From: Leptospirales bacterium
GTDB lineage: Bacteria; Spirochaetota; Leptospiria; Leptospirales; Leptonemataceae
Reading direction: 5' to 3'
Assembly: GCA_019694685.1 (NCBI GenBank)
Contig: JAIBBM010000006.1
Coordinates: 1 to 64,000, forward strand
Length of the DNA: 64,000 bases
The number at the start of each line of letters is the position of its first letter. The stretch's first letter is position 1. Positions 8,651 through 17,605 of this stretch are shown here, in pieces. Under the pieces are notes generated by a model that saw only the letters and a list, made by a program, of their open reading frames with translations, searched no databases and was not told where the DNA came from. Both the position numbers and the translations under genes were made by a program.

Positions 8651-9303
8651 GAATTCAGATGCTCCGCTACAAACGAAACGAGTTCCTGACCCAGAGCATC
8701 TTTCGGGGCAGGTCCAAGTTTTTTTTCAGCACCGTTTCTATCCAGAATCAAAAGAGAGCCGGACTCTGTCGCGAAACCCATGCCATCTTTGAATACTTGA
8801 TTGGCACAGATGAAATCGACTTTCTTTTTTTGCATTTTGATCAAAGCGTTTTCGCGTACATGATCTGTCTCTGCAGCAAAGGCGATTCGAAGCATTCCGT
8901 CTGGTGCATTGGCGCCTACTTCCATGAGAATATCGGGAGTAGGACGAAACTCTACGTTCAGATTTCGCGCTGGATCCTTCTTGATTTTCGCAGAAGCGAA
9001 TTCGACGGGAGCATAATCTGCGGGAGCCGCCGCCATGATGAGAACGCAATTCTTTTCCAGAGCTTCGAGAACCGCCGACAGCATATTCTCCGTTGTATCC
9101 ACTTCCACATTGTGCGCGCCTTCTACACGCCGAAAGGCTTCGCTTCCGGGGCCGGCAATATAAACCACGGACTTAAAAACTCCGACGCCCGCTTTCGCAA
9201 TCGACCAGCCCATACGACCACTGGAAGGATTGGAAATATATCGAACTGGATCGAGCCACTCCCGGGTTGGGCCAGAAGTTACAATGAGCTTACGTGAAAT
9301 CAA
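8647..9303 (-). CDS. coaB: Phosphopantothenoylcysteine synthetase (stand-alone CoaB)
   Basis: A 218-residue protein matching only the C-terminal, ligase half of the usual CoaBC (Dfp) enzyme. It starts with the dinucleotide-type motif TSGPTREWLDPVRYISN followed by SSGRMG, and has MAAAPADYAP and KIKKDP typical of the nucleotide and dimer region. It joins 4'-phosphopantothenate and cysteine with CTP in coenzyme A synthesis. The start overlaps the stop of coaC by four bases, so the two halves are made as separate but coupled polypeptides rather than a fusion. Confidence 0.9.
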   Translation of the reverse strand: MISRKLIVTSGPTREWLDPVRYISNPSSGRMGWSIAKAGVGVFKSVVYIAGPGSEAFRRVEGAHNVEVDTTENMLSAVLEALEKNCVLIMAAAPADYAPVEFASAKIKKDPARNLNVEFRPTPDILMEVGANAPDGMLRIAFAAETDHVRENALIKMQKKKVDFICANQVFKDGMGFATESGSLLILDRNGAEKKLGPAPKDALGQELVSFVAEHLNS

Positions 9304-9818
9304 ATCAACTCCAGAATTCTTGATTCAATTTGTTCAATGGTTGCAAGTTTTCCCTGCCCTTCGTCTCCACACACTGCTTCTCCGTTGGCAGGATCTACCA
9401 GTATTACGCCATCTTCACGTAACCTCTGCAGATTCCTTTGCACTGCTTTGCTCGCATACATTCCAGGATTCATAGAGGGCGCGATCAGCACGGTTCCGGT
9501 GTGCGCGAGATAGGTTGAACTGAGCAAATCGTCTGCAATACCCGAAGCGAATTTTCCAATGATGTCCGCGGTTGCCGGAACAATTGCCAGAAGTTTAGAA
9601 AGACGCTTGAGTTCAATGTGCGGCATGCCGCTTTCCCATTGGCTCGTATACACTCGTTGCCCGGTCAACGCTTCAAAAGTAATTCTTCCTACGAAATGTT
9701 CTGCGCTTTCCGTCATGCACACGTGAACAGATACACCCTTCTTTGTGAGCGAGCGAATCAAATCGCACGTACGATAGGCGGCAATGCTTCCTGTAACTCC
9801 AATGACGACTGATTTCAT
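9300..9818 (-). CDS. coaC: Phosphopantothenoylcysteine decarboxylase (stand-alone CoaC)
   Basis: A 172-residue flavoprotein of the HFCD family. It shows the N-terminal GVTGSIAAYR, the active-site His in MPHIEL, the PATADIIGKFASGIADD segment (counterpart of the PASANT motif), the MNPGMY substrate clamp and the Cys-containing lid AVCGDEGQGKLA. It decarboxylates 4'-phosphopantothenoylcysteine to phosphopantetheine. It lies four bases after mutL and overlaps coaB, forming one run of genes mutL-coaC-coaB-small protein. Confidence 0.92.
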   Translation of the reverse strand: MKSVVIGVTGSIAAYRTCDLIRSLTKKGVSVHVCMTESAEHFVGRITFEALTGQRVYTSQWESGMPHIELKRLSKLLAIVPATADIIGKFASGIADDLLSSTYLAHTGTVLIAPSMNPGMYASKAVQRNLQRLREDGVILVDPANGEAVCGDEGQGKLATIEQIESRILELI

Positions 9819-9822
9819 AAAT

Positions 9823-11583
9823 CTAACTTCTCATAAATAATCGGTCCATTGCATCGCGCGAAATTCGCACCATGGTTGGCCTTCCGTGAGGGCAGCGAGT
9901 CGGATCATCGCATTGCATCAAATCCTTTAGAATATCGGCCAGGACATGATCGCCTATGACGTCATTCTTCTTAATTGAAGCCTTACACGCCTTCATCGCC
10001 GCGTATTCGTCGAATATCTGAATGGATTCTTCTCCGTCGAGTACTCTCTGGATGGTATGCTTGAGCGTATCACTTTCTTCTCCCGGGTCCATGAAAAGGG
10101 GCACTTCCCGCACAGCGCATGCATCCTTTCCCATGGCCTCCACGACGAAACCGACTCTTAGAAGCTCTTGTTCGTGCGTCTGGATCACTTGCATTTCGTC
10201 CGGCTGAAGTCGGATCACTGCCGCATGAAGTAAGGGCTGCCTCTGGCCCTGAATGGACGCAAGCTGCTTCTTTTTCTTCTCGTAGTTCACTCTCTCATGC
10301 GCAGTGTGCTGGTCGATCAAGTAAAGCCCATCTTCTGCTTCTGCTAGAATGTAGGTTCCGAACACAACTCCCAGTTGCCTCAGTCGAGAAGGTATTTGAA
10401 CCGAAGGCTTTTCGGGAGGTCGTATGAATTCAGGAAGGGCCGCTTGTTGGTTCGATAGCGATACGAGAACTGCGCCGCGCGCTGGCTCAATTAAGAAAGA
10501 AGACTCAGGCGAAAGAGACTCAACTGACAGAGGATTCGACGACACCTCACGAAAGTTTCTCTGCAAAGTCTGTTCAGAAAACACGACAGGCCCGGCAGAC
10601 AGTGCTCTCTGAATGGCGCGAATCACAAGACCCTGCAATCTGTTTTCATCCAGAAATCGAATCTCTCTTTTCGCAGGGTGAACATTCACATCAATCATGT
10701 CTGGCTGTATGGTGAAGTGAATCACGGCAGATGGATGCATCCCGTGCGCGATGAGATCGCCGTACCCCTTCTTTAGTAGATAAGACATGTATTTCAGCTC
10801 CACCCATCGGCCATTTACAAAAGTGAGCTGGTTGTCTCGATTCGCGCGGACCGCATCTGGCGAACTGATAAAACCGAAAACAGAAATTCCATCTGATTCT
10901 GCATGGATTTCAATCCAGCGATCTAGCGCATCCGAGGGAAATACGTCTGCCAATCTTTCGCGAAGAGTATTCCTTCTTGCGAAGTGCAGATATTCCTGAC
11001 CGTCGCGGATGTACAGGATTTCAACGTTAGGCGACGAAAGAGCGATTTTTCGGATCTCACGATAGATTTTGAGGTTTTCCGTTTTCTCCGATTTGATAAA
11101 TTTCTTTCGTGCCGGTGTTGCAAAGAATAGATCACGCACCTGAACCACAGTGCCATAGGAACAGGCTTTCCTCTCGTGCAGGGAAATAGTTCCCGCCCGG
11201 CTCTCAAGAATCCCTCCTATTTCTTCATTTCTGGTTCTACTTGTGAGCCGGAGTAGACTGACAGAGGCAATCGACGCGAGAGCCTCTCCTCTAAACCCAA
11301 AGCTCAATATATTTTCTATGTCTTCGATAGATCCAATTTTGGACGTTGCATGCCTCTCGATGGCGGCGGGCAAATCATGAAAGGGAATACCGGATCCATC
11401 ATCCTCTACGACCAGGCTATCCATCCCGCCAGCCGTCGTTTCGATTCTAAGCCTGGTGGCACCCGCATCCAGAGAGTTCTCGGAGAGTTCTTTGATCACG
11501 GAGGCAGGACTCTCGATCACCTCGCCTGCTGCAATGCGATCGATTACTATAGACGGGAGCCTGCGTATCTGCTTTTCTGCCAT
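9823..11583 (-). CDS. mutL: DNA mismatch repair protein MutL
   Basis: A 586-residue MutL. The N-terminal GHKL ATPase is clear: IAAGEVIESPASVIKEL near residue 17, NSLDAGAT, DDGSGI and SFGFRGEAL. The C-terminal dimerisation domain contains DQHTAHERVNYE, the DQHA(X)2E(X)4E metal motif with Ala changed to Thr, and CPHGRPT. MutL with these motifs is a latent nicking endonuclease used where MutH is absent. No mutS is in the window. Its start is only eight bases from the divergent ORF at 11592. Confidence 0.95.
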   Translation of the reverse strand: MAEKQIRRLPSIVIDRIAAGEVIESPASVIKELSENSLDAGATRLRIETTAGGMDSLVVEDDGSGIPFHDLPAAIERHATSKIGSIEDIENILSFGFRGEALASIASVSLLRLTSRTRNEEIGGILESRAGTISLHERKACSYGTVVQVRDLFFATPARKKFIKSEKTENLKIYREIRKIALSSPNVEILYIRDGQEYLHFARRNTLRERLADVFPSDALDRWIEIHAESDGISVFGFISSPDAVRANRDNQLTFVNGRWVELKYMSYLLKKGYGDLIAHGMHPSAVIHFTIQPDMIDVNVHPAKREIRFLDENRLQGLVIRAIQRALSAGPVVFSEQTLQRNFREVSSNPLSVESLSPESSFLIEPARGAVLVSLSNQQAALPEFIRPPEKPSVQIPSRLRQLGVVFGTYILAEAEDGLYLIDQHTAHERVNYEKKKKQLASIQGQRQPLLHAAVIRLQPDEMQVIQTHEQELLRVGFVVEAMGKDACAVREVPLFMDPGEESDTLKHTIQRVLDGEESIQIFDEYAAMKACKASIKKNDVIGDHVLADILKDLMQCDDPTRCPHGRPTMVRISRDAMDRLFMRS

Positions 11584-11591
11584 AGTCCACT

Positions 11592-11876
11592 ATGACTTTC
11601 CTCCTCGAAAAGGATTTTCGTATAGGCTTTTTCGCCGGGTGCGCACTCCACCTCTGGTATCTCATTCCGCGCGTAAGCTGGCTTTCCCTGAAATGCGGAG
11701 CGCGCTGTTCCGACATTGCGACAGCAGATGCTCCCATCAGTCTTCTATATCTTGCATTTCCTGATCCCGGAGTGATCTTCTTCTCCACCATTCTTGGAAC
11801 CATAGAATGGGGCGTGTGGTTCTATCTGATTCTTAAAGCAGTTCGTTTCCTCGTATCCAGATTCCTTCCGTCATGA
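11592..11876 (+). CDS. Small membrane protein, function unknown
   Basis: A 94-residue protein with two or three hydrophobic segments (FFAGCALHLWYLIP, SLLYLAFPDPGVIFFSTIL, WGVWFYLILKAVRFLV). The stop overlaps the next start as ATGA, which favours real translation. The ATG is eight bases from the divergent mutL start and lacks a clear ribosome site, so the start is uncertain. No family is recognised. Confidence 0.55.
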   Translation: MTFLLEKDFRIGFFAGCALHLWYLIPRVSWLSLKCGARCSDIATADAPISLLYLAFPDPGVIFFSTILGTIEWGVWFYLILKAVRFLVSRFLPS

Positions 11877-12871
11877 AGCAGGTCTCCACAGTGCTTCTGG
11901 GTCTGGGCAGAATTGCCTGGATGCTGGAAAAAGACCGCCTACGATATCACCCCTGCACTCATGCAGGATCCCTGAAAAATCCTGGAATGCGAAAAAATCC
12001 GTTCCATCTCGTGGGTGCCTGCGACCTTATCCAGGAGCGATTATACGATTTTTCCTCGTACTGGAAAAAGCCTTTGCTCCTATCCCGAAAGCCTTCGGAG
12101 GTGCTGGCGTTGCGGCCAGATCTTGCAGTGATTGCAGCAAGCCTTCCATCTCACTTTGAATTGGTGCGCGCTGCTCAAAAATCAGGGGTGCACTCCATCG
12201 TACTCGAAAAACCTCCTGCCGCAAATCTAAAAGAGGCGACTCGTCTTTTAACGTTATGCGATCAAACAAATGTGTGGGTGAACTTTGAAAGGAGATACCA
12301 TCCAGGGTACAGACGAGTAAAAGACATCATCGATTCAAAAGTCCTGGGGGAAATGCGAAGCATTCGAGGCAGAGTTCTTGTTGGTGGCTCTCCCGGAGCG
12401 GGAGAAGCGGGGCCGCTATTGCATGACGCCATTCATTGGATCGATTTGCTCCTGTGGTTTGCCGGAAAGCCTGCGCGAGCGTTCGCTCGCATGATGCGAA
12501 ACACTCCGGATGCAGGAGAACACACTGCGTTTGCCACTTTTGAGTTTTCTGATTTTAACGCAGTTCTTGAATCAGGCGGAAGACGAAAGTACTTCGAATT
12601 CGAGATGGAAATCGATTTCGCAGCAGGAAGAATTTACTGCGGCAACAATGGCTTTCGAATGGAAGTCTCAAAACCATCTAGAAAATATTCCAGGTTCAAC
12701 GAACTAAGAACTGCAAAACCGCTGCTCAAGAAGACCCAGAACCCGTGGCAGAATCTATATCAGGAAGTGGCTTCCGTTTCCAGCGGAGAGACCACCACCA
12801 TCCACAGCAGCCTGGCTTCCGCAGTGGAAGCGATGAAAGTCATCCAGATGCTCGAAAAGAACCAGCGTTGA
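11873..12871 (+). CDS. Gfo/Idh/MocA family oxidoreductase
   Basis: A 332-residue NAD(P)-dependent dehydrogenase. The N-terminal Rossmann fold has LLGLGRIAW, and the signature EKP (VLEKPPAANL) near residue 107 carries the catalytic Lys. GGSPGAGEAGPLLHDAIHWID in the second domain carries the usual HD/H active-site region. Members oxidise or epimerise sugars, inositols or other cyclic alcohols; the substrate cannot be read from the sequence. It is translationally coupled to the membrane protein upstream. Confidence 0.85.
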   Translation: MKQVSTVLLGLGRIAWMLEKDRLRYHPCTHAGSLKNPGMRKNPFHLVGACDLIQERLYDFSSYWKKPLLLSRKPSEVLALRPDLAVIAASLPSHFELVRAAQKSGVHSIVLEKPPAANLKEATRLLTLCDQTNVWVNFERRYHPGYRRVKDIIDSKVLGEMRSIRGRVLVGGSPGAGEAGPLLHDAIHWIDLLLWFAGKPARAFARMMRNTPDAGEHTAFATFEFSDFNAVLESGGRRKYFEFEMEIDFAAGRIYCGNNGFRMEVSKPSRKYSRFNELRTAKPLLKKTQNPWQNLYQEVASVSSGETTTIHSSLASAVEAMKVIQMLEKNQR

Positions 12872-12872
12872 T

Positions 12873-13337
12873 CTAGCGCTGCACCATCTTCTTTTTTTCA
12901 TTCAAGAACTTCATATGATGACGCAGGTGTTCCACATTCTTTTTGAGATAGTCCGCCACCTGGATCCGACCGGTTTCGCTGTGCACACCCACCTTCTCGA
13001 ATGCCTCGGGAGGGCAGAGGTTGAGCGTGTCCGCCATCATTTCCCTTAGATTCTTTACCATCGACGCGGCCAGAACCGGATCTGTCTTCTCGTAGAAGAG
13101 AGACCTGGCAAAAGCGCTTTCATCATACCCGATGAGCAGTGGATTTTGCTCTGCAATGAGTCTGCGCAGCCGATGCACCGCGATGAGTTCACTGTCGAAC
13201 ATGTGGACCACGATCTCCTGAATCGTCCATGTATCCGCCACTGGCCTTGTGTTCATTTGAATTGGATTGAGACCCTGGATTGCGTCCAGCAACAGACCAC
13301 CATCTGCTCTATATTCCTCAACAATATGTCTATCCAT
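12873..13337 (-). CDS. DinB-like four-helix protein
   Basis: A 154-residue protein chosen to start at ATG 13337, which has AGAGGA upstream; an in-frame start at 13370 would add 11 residues. It shows the DinB/YfiT pattern: TWTIQEIVVHMFDSE near residue 40 with a metal-binding His, and a late LKKNVEHLRHHMKFL helix with two further His ligands. These proteins are metal-dependent, often thiol-transferase-like or stress-induced; the substrate is unknown. It converges on the oxidoreductase with a one-base gap. Confidence 0.8.
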   Translation of the reverse strand: MDRHIVEEYRADGGLLLDAIQGLNPIQMNTRPVADTWTIQEIVVHMFDSELIAVHRLRRLIAEQNPLLIGYDESAFARSLFYEKTDPVLAASMVKNLREMMADTLNLCPPEAFEKVGVHSETGRIQVADYLKKNVEHLRHHMKFLNEKKKMVQR

Positions 13338-13422
13338 AGGACATTCCTCTTCGAATGGGTGACAGATCAAGCGATTCGCAATTTAGGTTGACCTGGCAGT
13401 CATCACCTAGCAGCGTTAGCTC

Positions 13423-15699
13423 ATGGCAGACATTCCAGGTCTCAGCGGACCGATCGACTATCACAAAGCAATCACCAAGAAGGAACGCTCTTCCAGATAC
13501 ATTCGAACTGCCTTCGATTATCTGGTGCAGGTTCAGGGCGAAGATGCTCTCAATGAATTGCTCCGTGAAGTTGGAATTGAAAGAGACAGTTCCATTTTCA
13601 AACACATCTACGACGACGAGAACTGGAATTCCTATGAACTGGAAGTGTTTCTCTACGAAAAGCTGAAAGATCGTTTCGAAGATCCTTACCAGGCTATCTG
13701 GCAATTCGGGATTGCATCTGGATCCGGAAGACTGGATCAAAAAGATACGTTATTCGCCTTTAAGCTCAAGATCGCTCCGGTGCCTGTGATCCTTCGCAAA
13801 GTTTCCGAACACACAGAAAGAGTGACTCTGGTCTCGGAATGCAACGCAGAGATTCTCAAAACCCCTGCAACGCATATTAAGAACGGAATGGCCGCCACCA
13901 TATCTTTTAAGTACAGCCGCCTTCCTGAAAATTTTCAATATCCTTCCTGGACTTCAGTGGTCGCCGGCTATGCCATTGTATACGCAACCGTGCGCTACCG
14001 TAAAGGTCTCGATTTCTACTTAAAGATCACTCACTGGCCTAACCTTCCGTCCGACTTACCGTCCGTAGATGGAAAGGTTTATGTGTTTGACAAAGTCACG
14101 AAGAACGTTTCTGAAAAAGAAACTGGAAAAGTCGTCGGTAATGCCAGGAACGGACCTTTTGAAATCGACGGAGTAGTCTGGAACAACGGCGTGGAAGCCA
14201 TCGCATGGATTGAATGGGAAAGAGAGTCTCTGGGTCAGGCCATTGCAAAACTAACGATTCATCGCAAGCGTCTGAAGAAAGAAGAAGAACTGCGAGTCTT
14301 GCGTAACGAGATTGTCGAAGAATTGAGCGCACAGCACCAGAAGCAACTCGCGGCGTATGAAAAAGAACTCACAGAAAAAGCCAGATTGATCCAGGCCCAT
14401 CTGGAAAAGATCCACGAACTCAAAATTCAGCAAGATGGAGACTACTTTCTTACTTCTCTGCTAACCAGCCCCATGATCGCCAATCGAAACAAGAGTGATG
14501 CGGTTCAAACAGAGATTCATGTAGAGCAGAAAAAGAAATTTGAATTTCGCAAATGGAAATCAGAACTGGGCGGGGATACTTGCCTTACCGATCAGGTAAT
14601 TCTTCGCGGCAGACAATACTCTGTCTTCTTGAATGGAGATGCGATGGGAAAGTCCTTGCAGGGTGCAGGTGGTGCAATCGTGCTCGGAGTCGTATTCAAT
14701 ACATACTTGAATCGCTCCAGGTTTTCCAGTTACCAGAAACAGAAAAGTCCAGAATTGTGGCTACGAGACGCAGCTCTCGATCTGCAAAACGCATATCTAT
14801 CGTTTCAGGGAAGCATGTATGTTTCCCTGGTCATGGGCTTAATCGATGAGACTTCTGGTGTAATGTACTTCATCAATGCAGAGCATCCGTGGATGGTTCT
14901 GTATCGAGACGGGAAGGCGTCTTTCATCGGAGACGAACTTCTTCTGCGAAAACTGGGAACTCCCGGAATGGAAGACCAGATTCGCATCAACACATTCCAG
15001 CTCAAACCAGGGGATTCCATCATCATGGGAAGTGACGGAAGAGACGATCTGGAAATCGGCCACGATGGATCCAATCGCGTAATCAACGAAGACGAAACAA
15101 TCTTTCTCAAAGTAGTAGAAGAATCCAAAGGCAACGTGGAAAGCATTGTCAAAAACATAAAGAAGCAGGGAAGCATCACGGACGACCTTTCGCTCCTCAA
15201 AGTTTCCTTTTTTGGCTCACCGGCTAACATAGAGAATGCGAACGCTGAATACAAGGCGAGTCTGGGCAAAGCGGTCGCCCTGGGCCGGCTCAACAAACTG
15301 GACGAGGCAATCCAGATCTTACATTCTCTGTATCGTGCGCATCCGGATCGAGTAGAACCACTTCGCTATCTGGGAAGGCTGCAGTTTAAACAAAAGGATT
15401 ATCCCGCAGCCGCACAGACTCTTACCAATTTCTTCGAGCAGCATCAGGACGAAAGCGGCGTGCAGTATTTGATTTCCAGGGCAAGCAAGAAGGCTGGCGA
15501 TTATAAAGCTGCCATCGATTTTGGAGAGCGTTGCATGCTAAGAGAACCAGAGCATCTCAACAATTTGATCAATCTGGCAGACGCTTACAGACTTTCTGGC
15601 AATACGGATAGAGCGCGACAACTGGTGACGCGGGCCGTTTCACTTTCGCCGGATCATGCGGCGGCCAGAAAGCTTGCAAATCTCATGGACCGATCCTAG
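13423..15699 (+). CDS. SpoIIE-type PP2C phosphatase with N-terminal sensory region and C-terminal TPRs
   Basis: A 758-residue soluble regulator. Residues 1-180 form an N-terminal domain (begins IPGLSGPIDYHKA) that resembles helical heme/NO-binding or signalling modules only loosely. A beta-rich stretch and a long coiled coil (about 290-345) follow. The PP2C/SpoIIE phosphatase region (about 350-590) has NGDAMGKSLQGAGG, INAEHPW and GSDGRDDL, supplying metal-binding aspartates. Tetratricopeptide repeats occupy about 605-755 (ALGRLNKLDEAIQIL, KQKDYPAAAQTL). RsbU-like enzymes dephosphorylate anti-sigma antagonists; here the sensor and target are unknown. The start ATG follows a 50-base gap. Confidence 0.85.
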   Translation: MADIPGLSGPIDYHKAITKKERSSRYIRTAFDYLVQVQGEDALNELLREVGIERDSSIFKHIYDDENWNSYELEVFLYEKLKDRFEDPYQAIWQFGIASGSGRLDQKDTLFAFKLKIAPVPVILRKVSEHTERVTLVSECNAEILKTPATHIKNGMAATISFKYSRLPENFQYPSWTSVVAGYAIVYATVRYRKGLDFYLKITHWPNLPSDLPSVDGKVYVFDKVTKNVSEKETGKVVGNARNGPFEIDGVVWNNGVEAIAWIEWERESLGQAIAKLTIHRKRLKKEEELRVLRNEIVEELSAQHQKQLAAYEKELTEKARLIQAHLEKIHELKIQQDGDYFLTSLLTSPMIANRNKSDAVQTEIHVEQKKKFEFRKWKSELGGDTCLTDQVILRGRQYSVFLNGDAMGKSLQGAGGAIVLGVVFNTYLNRSRFSSYQKQKSPELWLRDAALDLQNAYLSFQGSMYVSLVMGLIDETSGVMYFINAEHPWMVLYRDGKASFIGDELLLRKLGTPGMEDQIRINTFQLKPGDSIIMGSDGRDDLEIGHDGSNRVINEDETIFLKVVEESKGNVESIVKNIKKQGSITDDLSLLKVSFFGSPANIENANAEYKASLGKAVALGRLNKLDEAIQILHSLYRAHPDRVEPLRYLGRLQFKQKDYPAAAQTLTNFFEQHQDESGVQYLISRASKKAGDYKAAIDFGERCMLREPEHLNNLINLADAYRLSGNTDRARQLVTRAVSLSPDHAAARKLANLMDRS

Positions 15700-16007
15700 A
15701 GACCATAATTGTCTCGCGACTTCTTCCTGTAAAACGGAAGAGCCAGGCAGGCGCCCGAAAGCGGATTATTCCCCGCCCAGGTGCTGCACGGTGTGGATAT
15801 GATAGCGGAAACGCAGAGTGTGACTGCTTCTTCTCTCAAAGGAAAAATGGCCGGCAAAGTAAGAAACTGTCCGTAACCGCACTGCGCATTCTTGAGTCCA
15901 ATGGCAATTCCAATGCGAGTGTTTGCCTCATCAGCATCAATGGTTTGATCTTCAGCGGTTGTGCAGCCAAACAAAACAATCAGAAATGACAGAAGAATTC
16001 TTTTCAT
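15696..16007 (-). CDS. Small predicted lipoprotein
   Basis: A 103-residue protein with a short signal MKRILLSFLIVLFGC; Cys15 is the lipid site, and the FGC lipobox is spirochaete-like. The mature part is rich in Cys, Gly and small residues (CGYGQF, CSTWAGNNPLSGACLALP). It resembles the small leptospiral lipoproteins in style only. It converges on the phosphatase gene with a four-base overlap. The function is unknown. Confidence 0.75.
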   Translation of the reverse strand: MKRILLSFLIVLFGCTTAEDQTIDADEANTRIGIAIGLKNAQCGYGQFLTLPAIFPLREEAVTLCVSAIISTPCSTWAGNNPLSGACLALPFYRKKSRDNYGL

Positions 16008-16040
16008 TTTCAGGGACGTTCCTTTCCCAGAAATGGAAAC

Positions 16041-16949
16041 ATGACAGTGGATTCCAGCAGAATCGCAGGCGCCGTCCTGGTCTTTCTTTCCGCCGTCGCC
16101 TTCTCTGCGAAAGCAGTGATCATCAAGCTGGCATTCCTCGGTCCTGTGGACCCGATCACTCTACTGACTCTTCGCATGATCTTTTCGTTTCCATTCTTCT
16201 TGATCCTGGCCGTGATATCGAGCAAGAAATCAAGATCACCTGGAATTAGCAGAGGGGACTGGTTTCTTATCCTATTTTGTGGGGTCGTGGGCTACTACCT
16301 GGCAAGTCTGTTTGATTTTCTTGGACTTCAGTATATTTCGGCAGGTCTTGAAAGACTGATTCTTTTCATTTATCCAACGTTCGTTGTTTTGATTTCAGTG
16401 TTCGCATTTGGCAAACGCGTCACAAAACAAATCGCAATCGCGCTTGTGCTAACTTACGCGGGGATCGCTTTCGTTTTCTGGCACGACTTTGGAACATTTG
16501 GAGAGAATGCCTGGATTGGCGGAGGCCTGATTCTACTGAGCGCCATTACCTACGCCTTCTATCTAGCAATCGGTGGAAGATTGATTGGACGACTGGGTTC
16601 TATGCGCTTCACCACTCTGGCCCTTCTGGTCTCTGTGGGGGCGGTCGTGATTCACTTTCTTCTCACGCGGCCGTTGCATCTTCTTTCAGATGTGGACCAG
16701 AAAACTTACGGTTACGCATTCCTCATGGCGATCGTCTGCACAGTTCTTCCCACACTTCTCCTCGCATCTGGAATTAGAAGAATAGGATCGAGCGCTGCCG
16801 CCATCATTGGAAGCGTTGGGCCAGTATCGACCATAGCACTTGCCTGGTGGTTCCTGGATGAGCATGTTGATGTCACTCATGCAATTGGAACCATTCTTGT
16901 ACTGTCAGGAGTTCTCACGGTTAGCCTTCAAAAATCGCATGAACCCTGA
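16041..16949 (+). CDS. EamA/DMT superfamily transporter
   Basis: A 302-residue inner-membrane protein with about ten hydrophobic helices in two EamA halves. Family landmarks include the start helix AVLVFLSAVAFSAKAVIIKLA, GLQYISAGLERLILFIYPTFV in the first half and GIRRIGSSAAAIIGSVGPV in the second, ending FLDEHVD. Such transporters export or import metabolites (amino acids, nucleosides); the substrate is not predictable. It faces away from the small lipoprotein gene. Confidence 0.9.
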   Translation: MTVDSSRIAGAVLVFLSAVAFSAKAVIIKLAFLGPVDPITLLTLRMIFSFPFFLILAVISSKKSRSPGISRGDWFLILFCGVVGYYLASLFDFLGLQYISAGLERLILFIYPTFVVLISVFAFGKRVTKQIAIALVLTYAGIAFVFWHDFGTFGENAWIGGGLILLSAITYAFYLAIGGRLIGRLGSMRFTTLALLVSVGAVVIHFLLTRPLHLLSDVDQKTYGYAFLMAIVCTVLPTLLLASGIRRIGSSAAAIIGSVGPVSTIALAWWFLDEHVDVTHAIGTILVLSGVLTVSLQKSHEP

Positions 16950-16973
16950 GGCAGGTATTCCGTCTAACGGCGG

Positions 16974-17561
16974 ATGAAATCTGCACTGATTCTATTCTCC
17001 ACGACATTCCTTGCGGTTACGGGAGTTTCCGCAGATGAATGGAATATTTCTACCTACCAGGGACTCTACTCCCAGACCAATCTCGGGCAGATTCTTCTTC
17101 AAGGAAAGACGCACTACCAGCCTGGTTACATCAGCGCTGCCACGGTAGGAAAACCAACGGACTACGGAATCTTTGGACTGAAACTGGAAACAGAGGGCCA
17201 GGTCGTACGGCACACAGGGCGTGATAAGCACATGGAATTCAACGGCCTTGTGATGGCTCGCACGGAAGAACTCTTCAACCTTCCTATTACATTTGCCATG
17301 GCAGAAGGGCTTTCTCTGGCCACTCGCAATCCCGATCTGGAAAACCCTCGCAAATCCATTGGAAACCCTGGAACAGAATCAGAGTATTCACGAAACCTCC
17401 TGAACTATCTTGCCTTTGAAGTAGAGGTGGGGGTGCCGCTCGACGCATACAAACCTCGCGCATTTGTTCGAGTGCACCACAGGTCTGGAATCTACGGAAT
17501 CCTGTGCCCGCCTACGTGCGGAAGTAACTACCTGGGATACGGAATGAGGTTTTCCTATTGA
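16974..17561 (+). CDS. Small outer-membrane beta-barrel-like protein
   Basis: A 195-residue protein with a cleavable signal (MKSALILFSTTFLAVTGVSA, then DEW). The mature protein alternates hydrophobic and polar residues, ends with an aromatic residue (MRFSY) and is about 175 residues long, fitting an eight-stranded barrel. The segment VRVHHRSGIYG near the C-terminus recalls the His-x-Ser active site of PagL-type lipid A deacylases, but no other PagL residue is certain. It follows the EamA gene by 24 bases. The barrel is likely; the enzymatic role is a guess. Confidence 0.65.
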   Translation: MKSALILFSTTFLAVTGVSADEWNISTYQGLYSQTNLGQILLQGKTHYQPGYISAATVGKPTDYGIFGLKLETEGQVVRHTGRDKHMEFNGLVMARTEELFNLPITFAMAEGLSLATRNPDLENPRKSIGNPGTESEYSRNLLNYLAFEVEVGVPLDAYKPRAFVRVHHRSGIYGILCPPTCGSNYLGYGMRFSY

Positions 17562-17605
17562 AGATCGCTCTCCTTCTCAACCTTCTATAAACTCGCTTTG
17601 CACCG

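Noticed and set aside
8659..9297. 212-codon plus-strand ORF opposite coaB
   Set aside because: It lies wholly antisense to a clear CoaB and has no recognisable domain.
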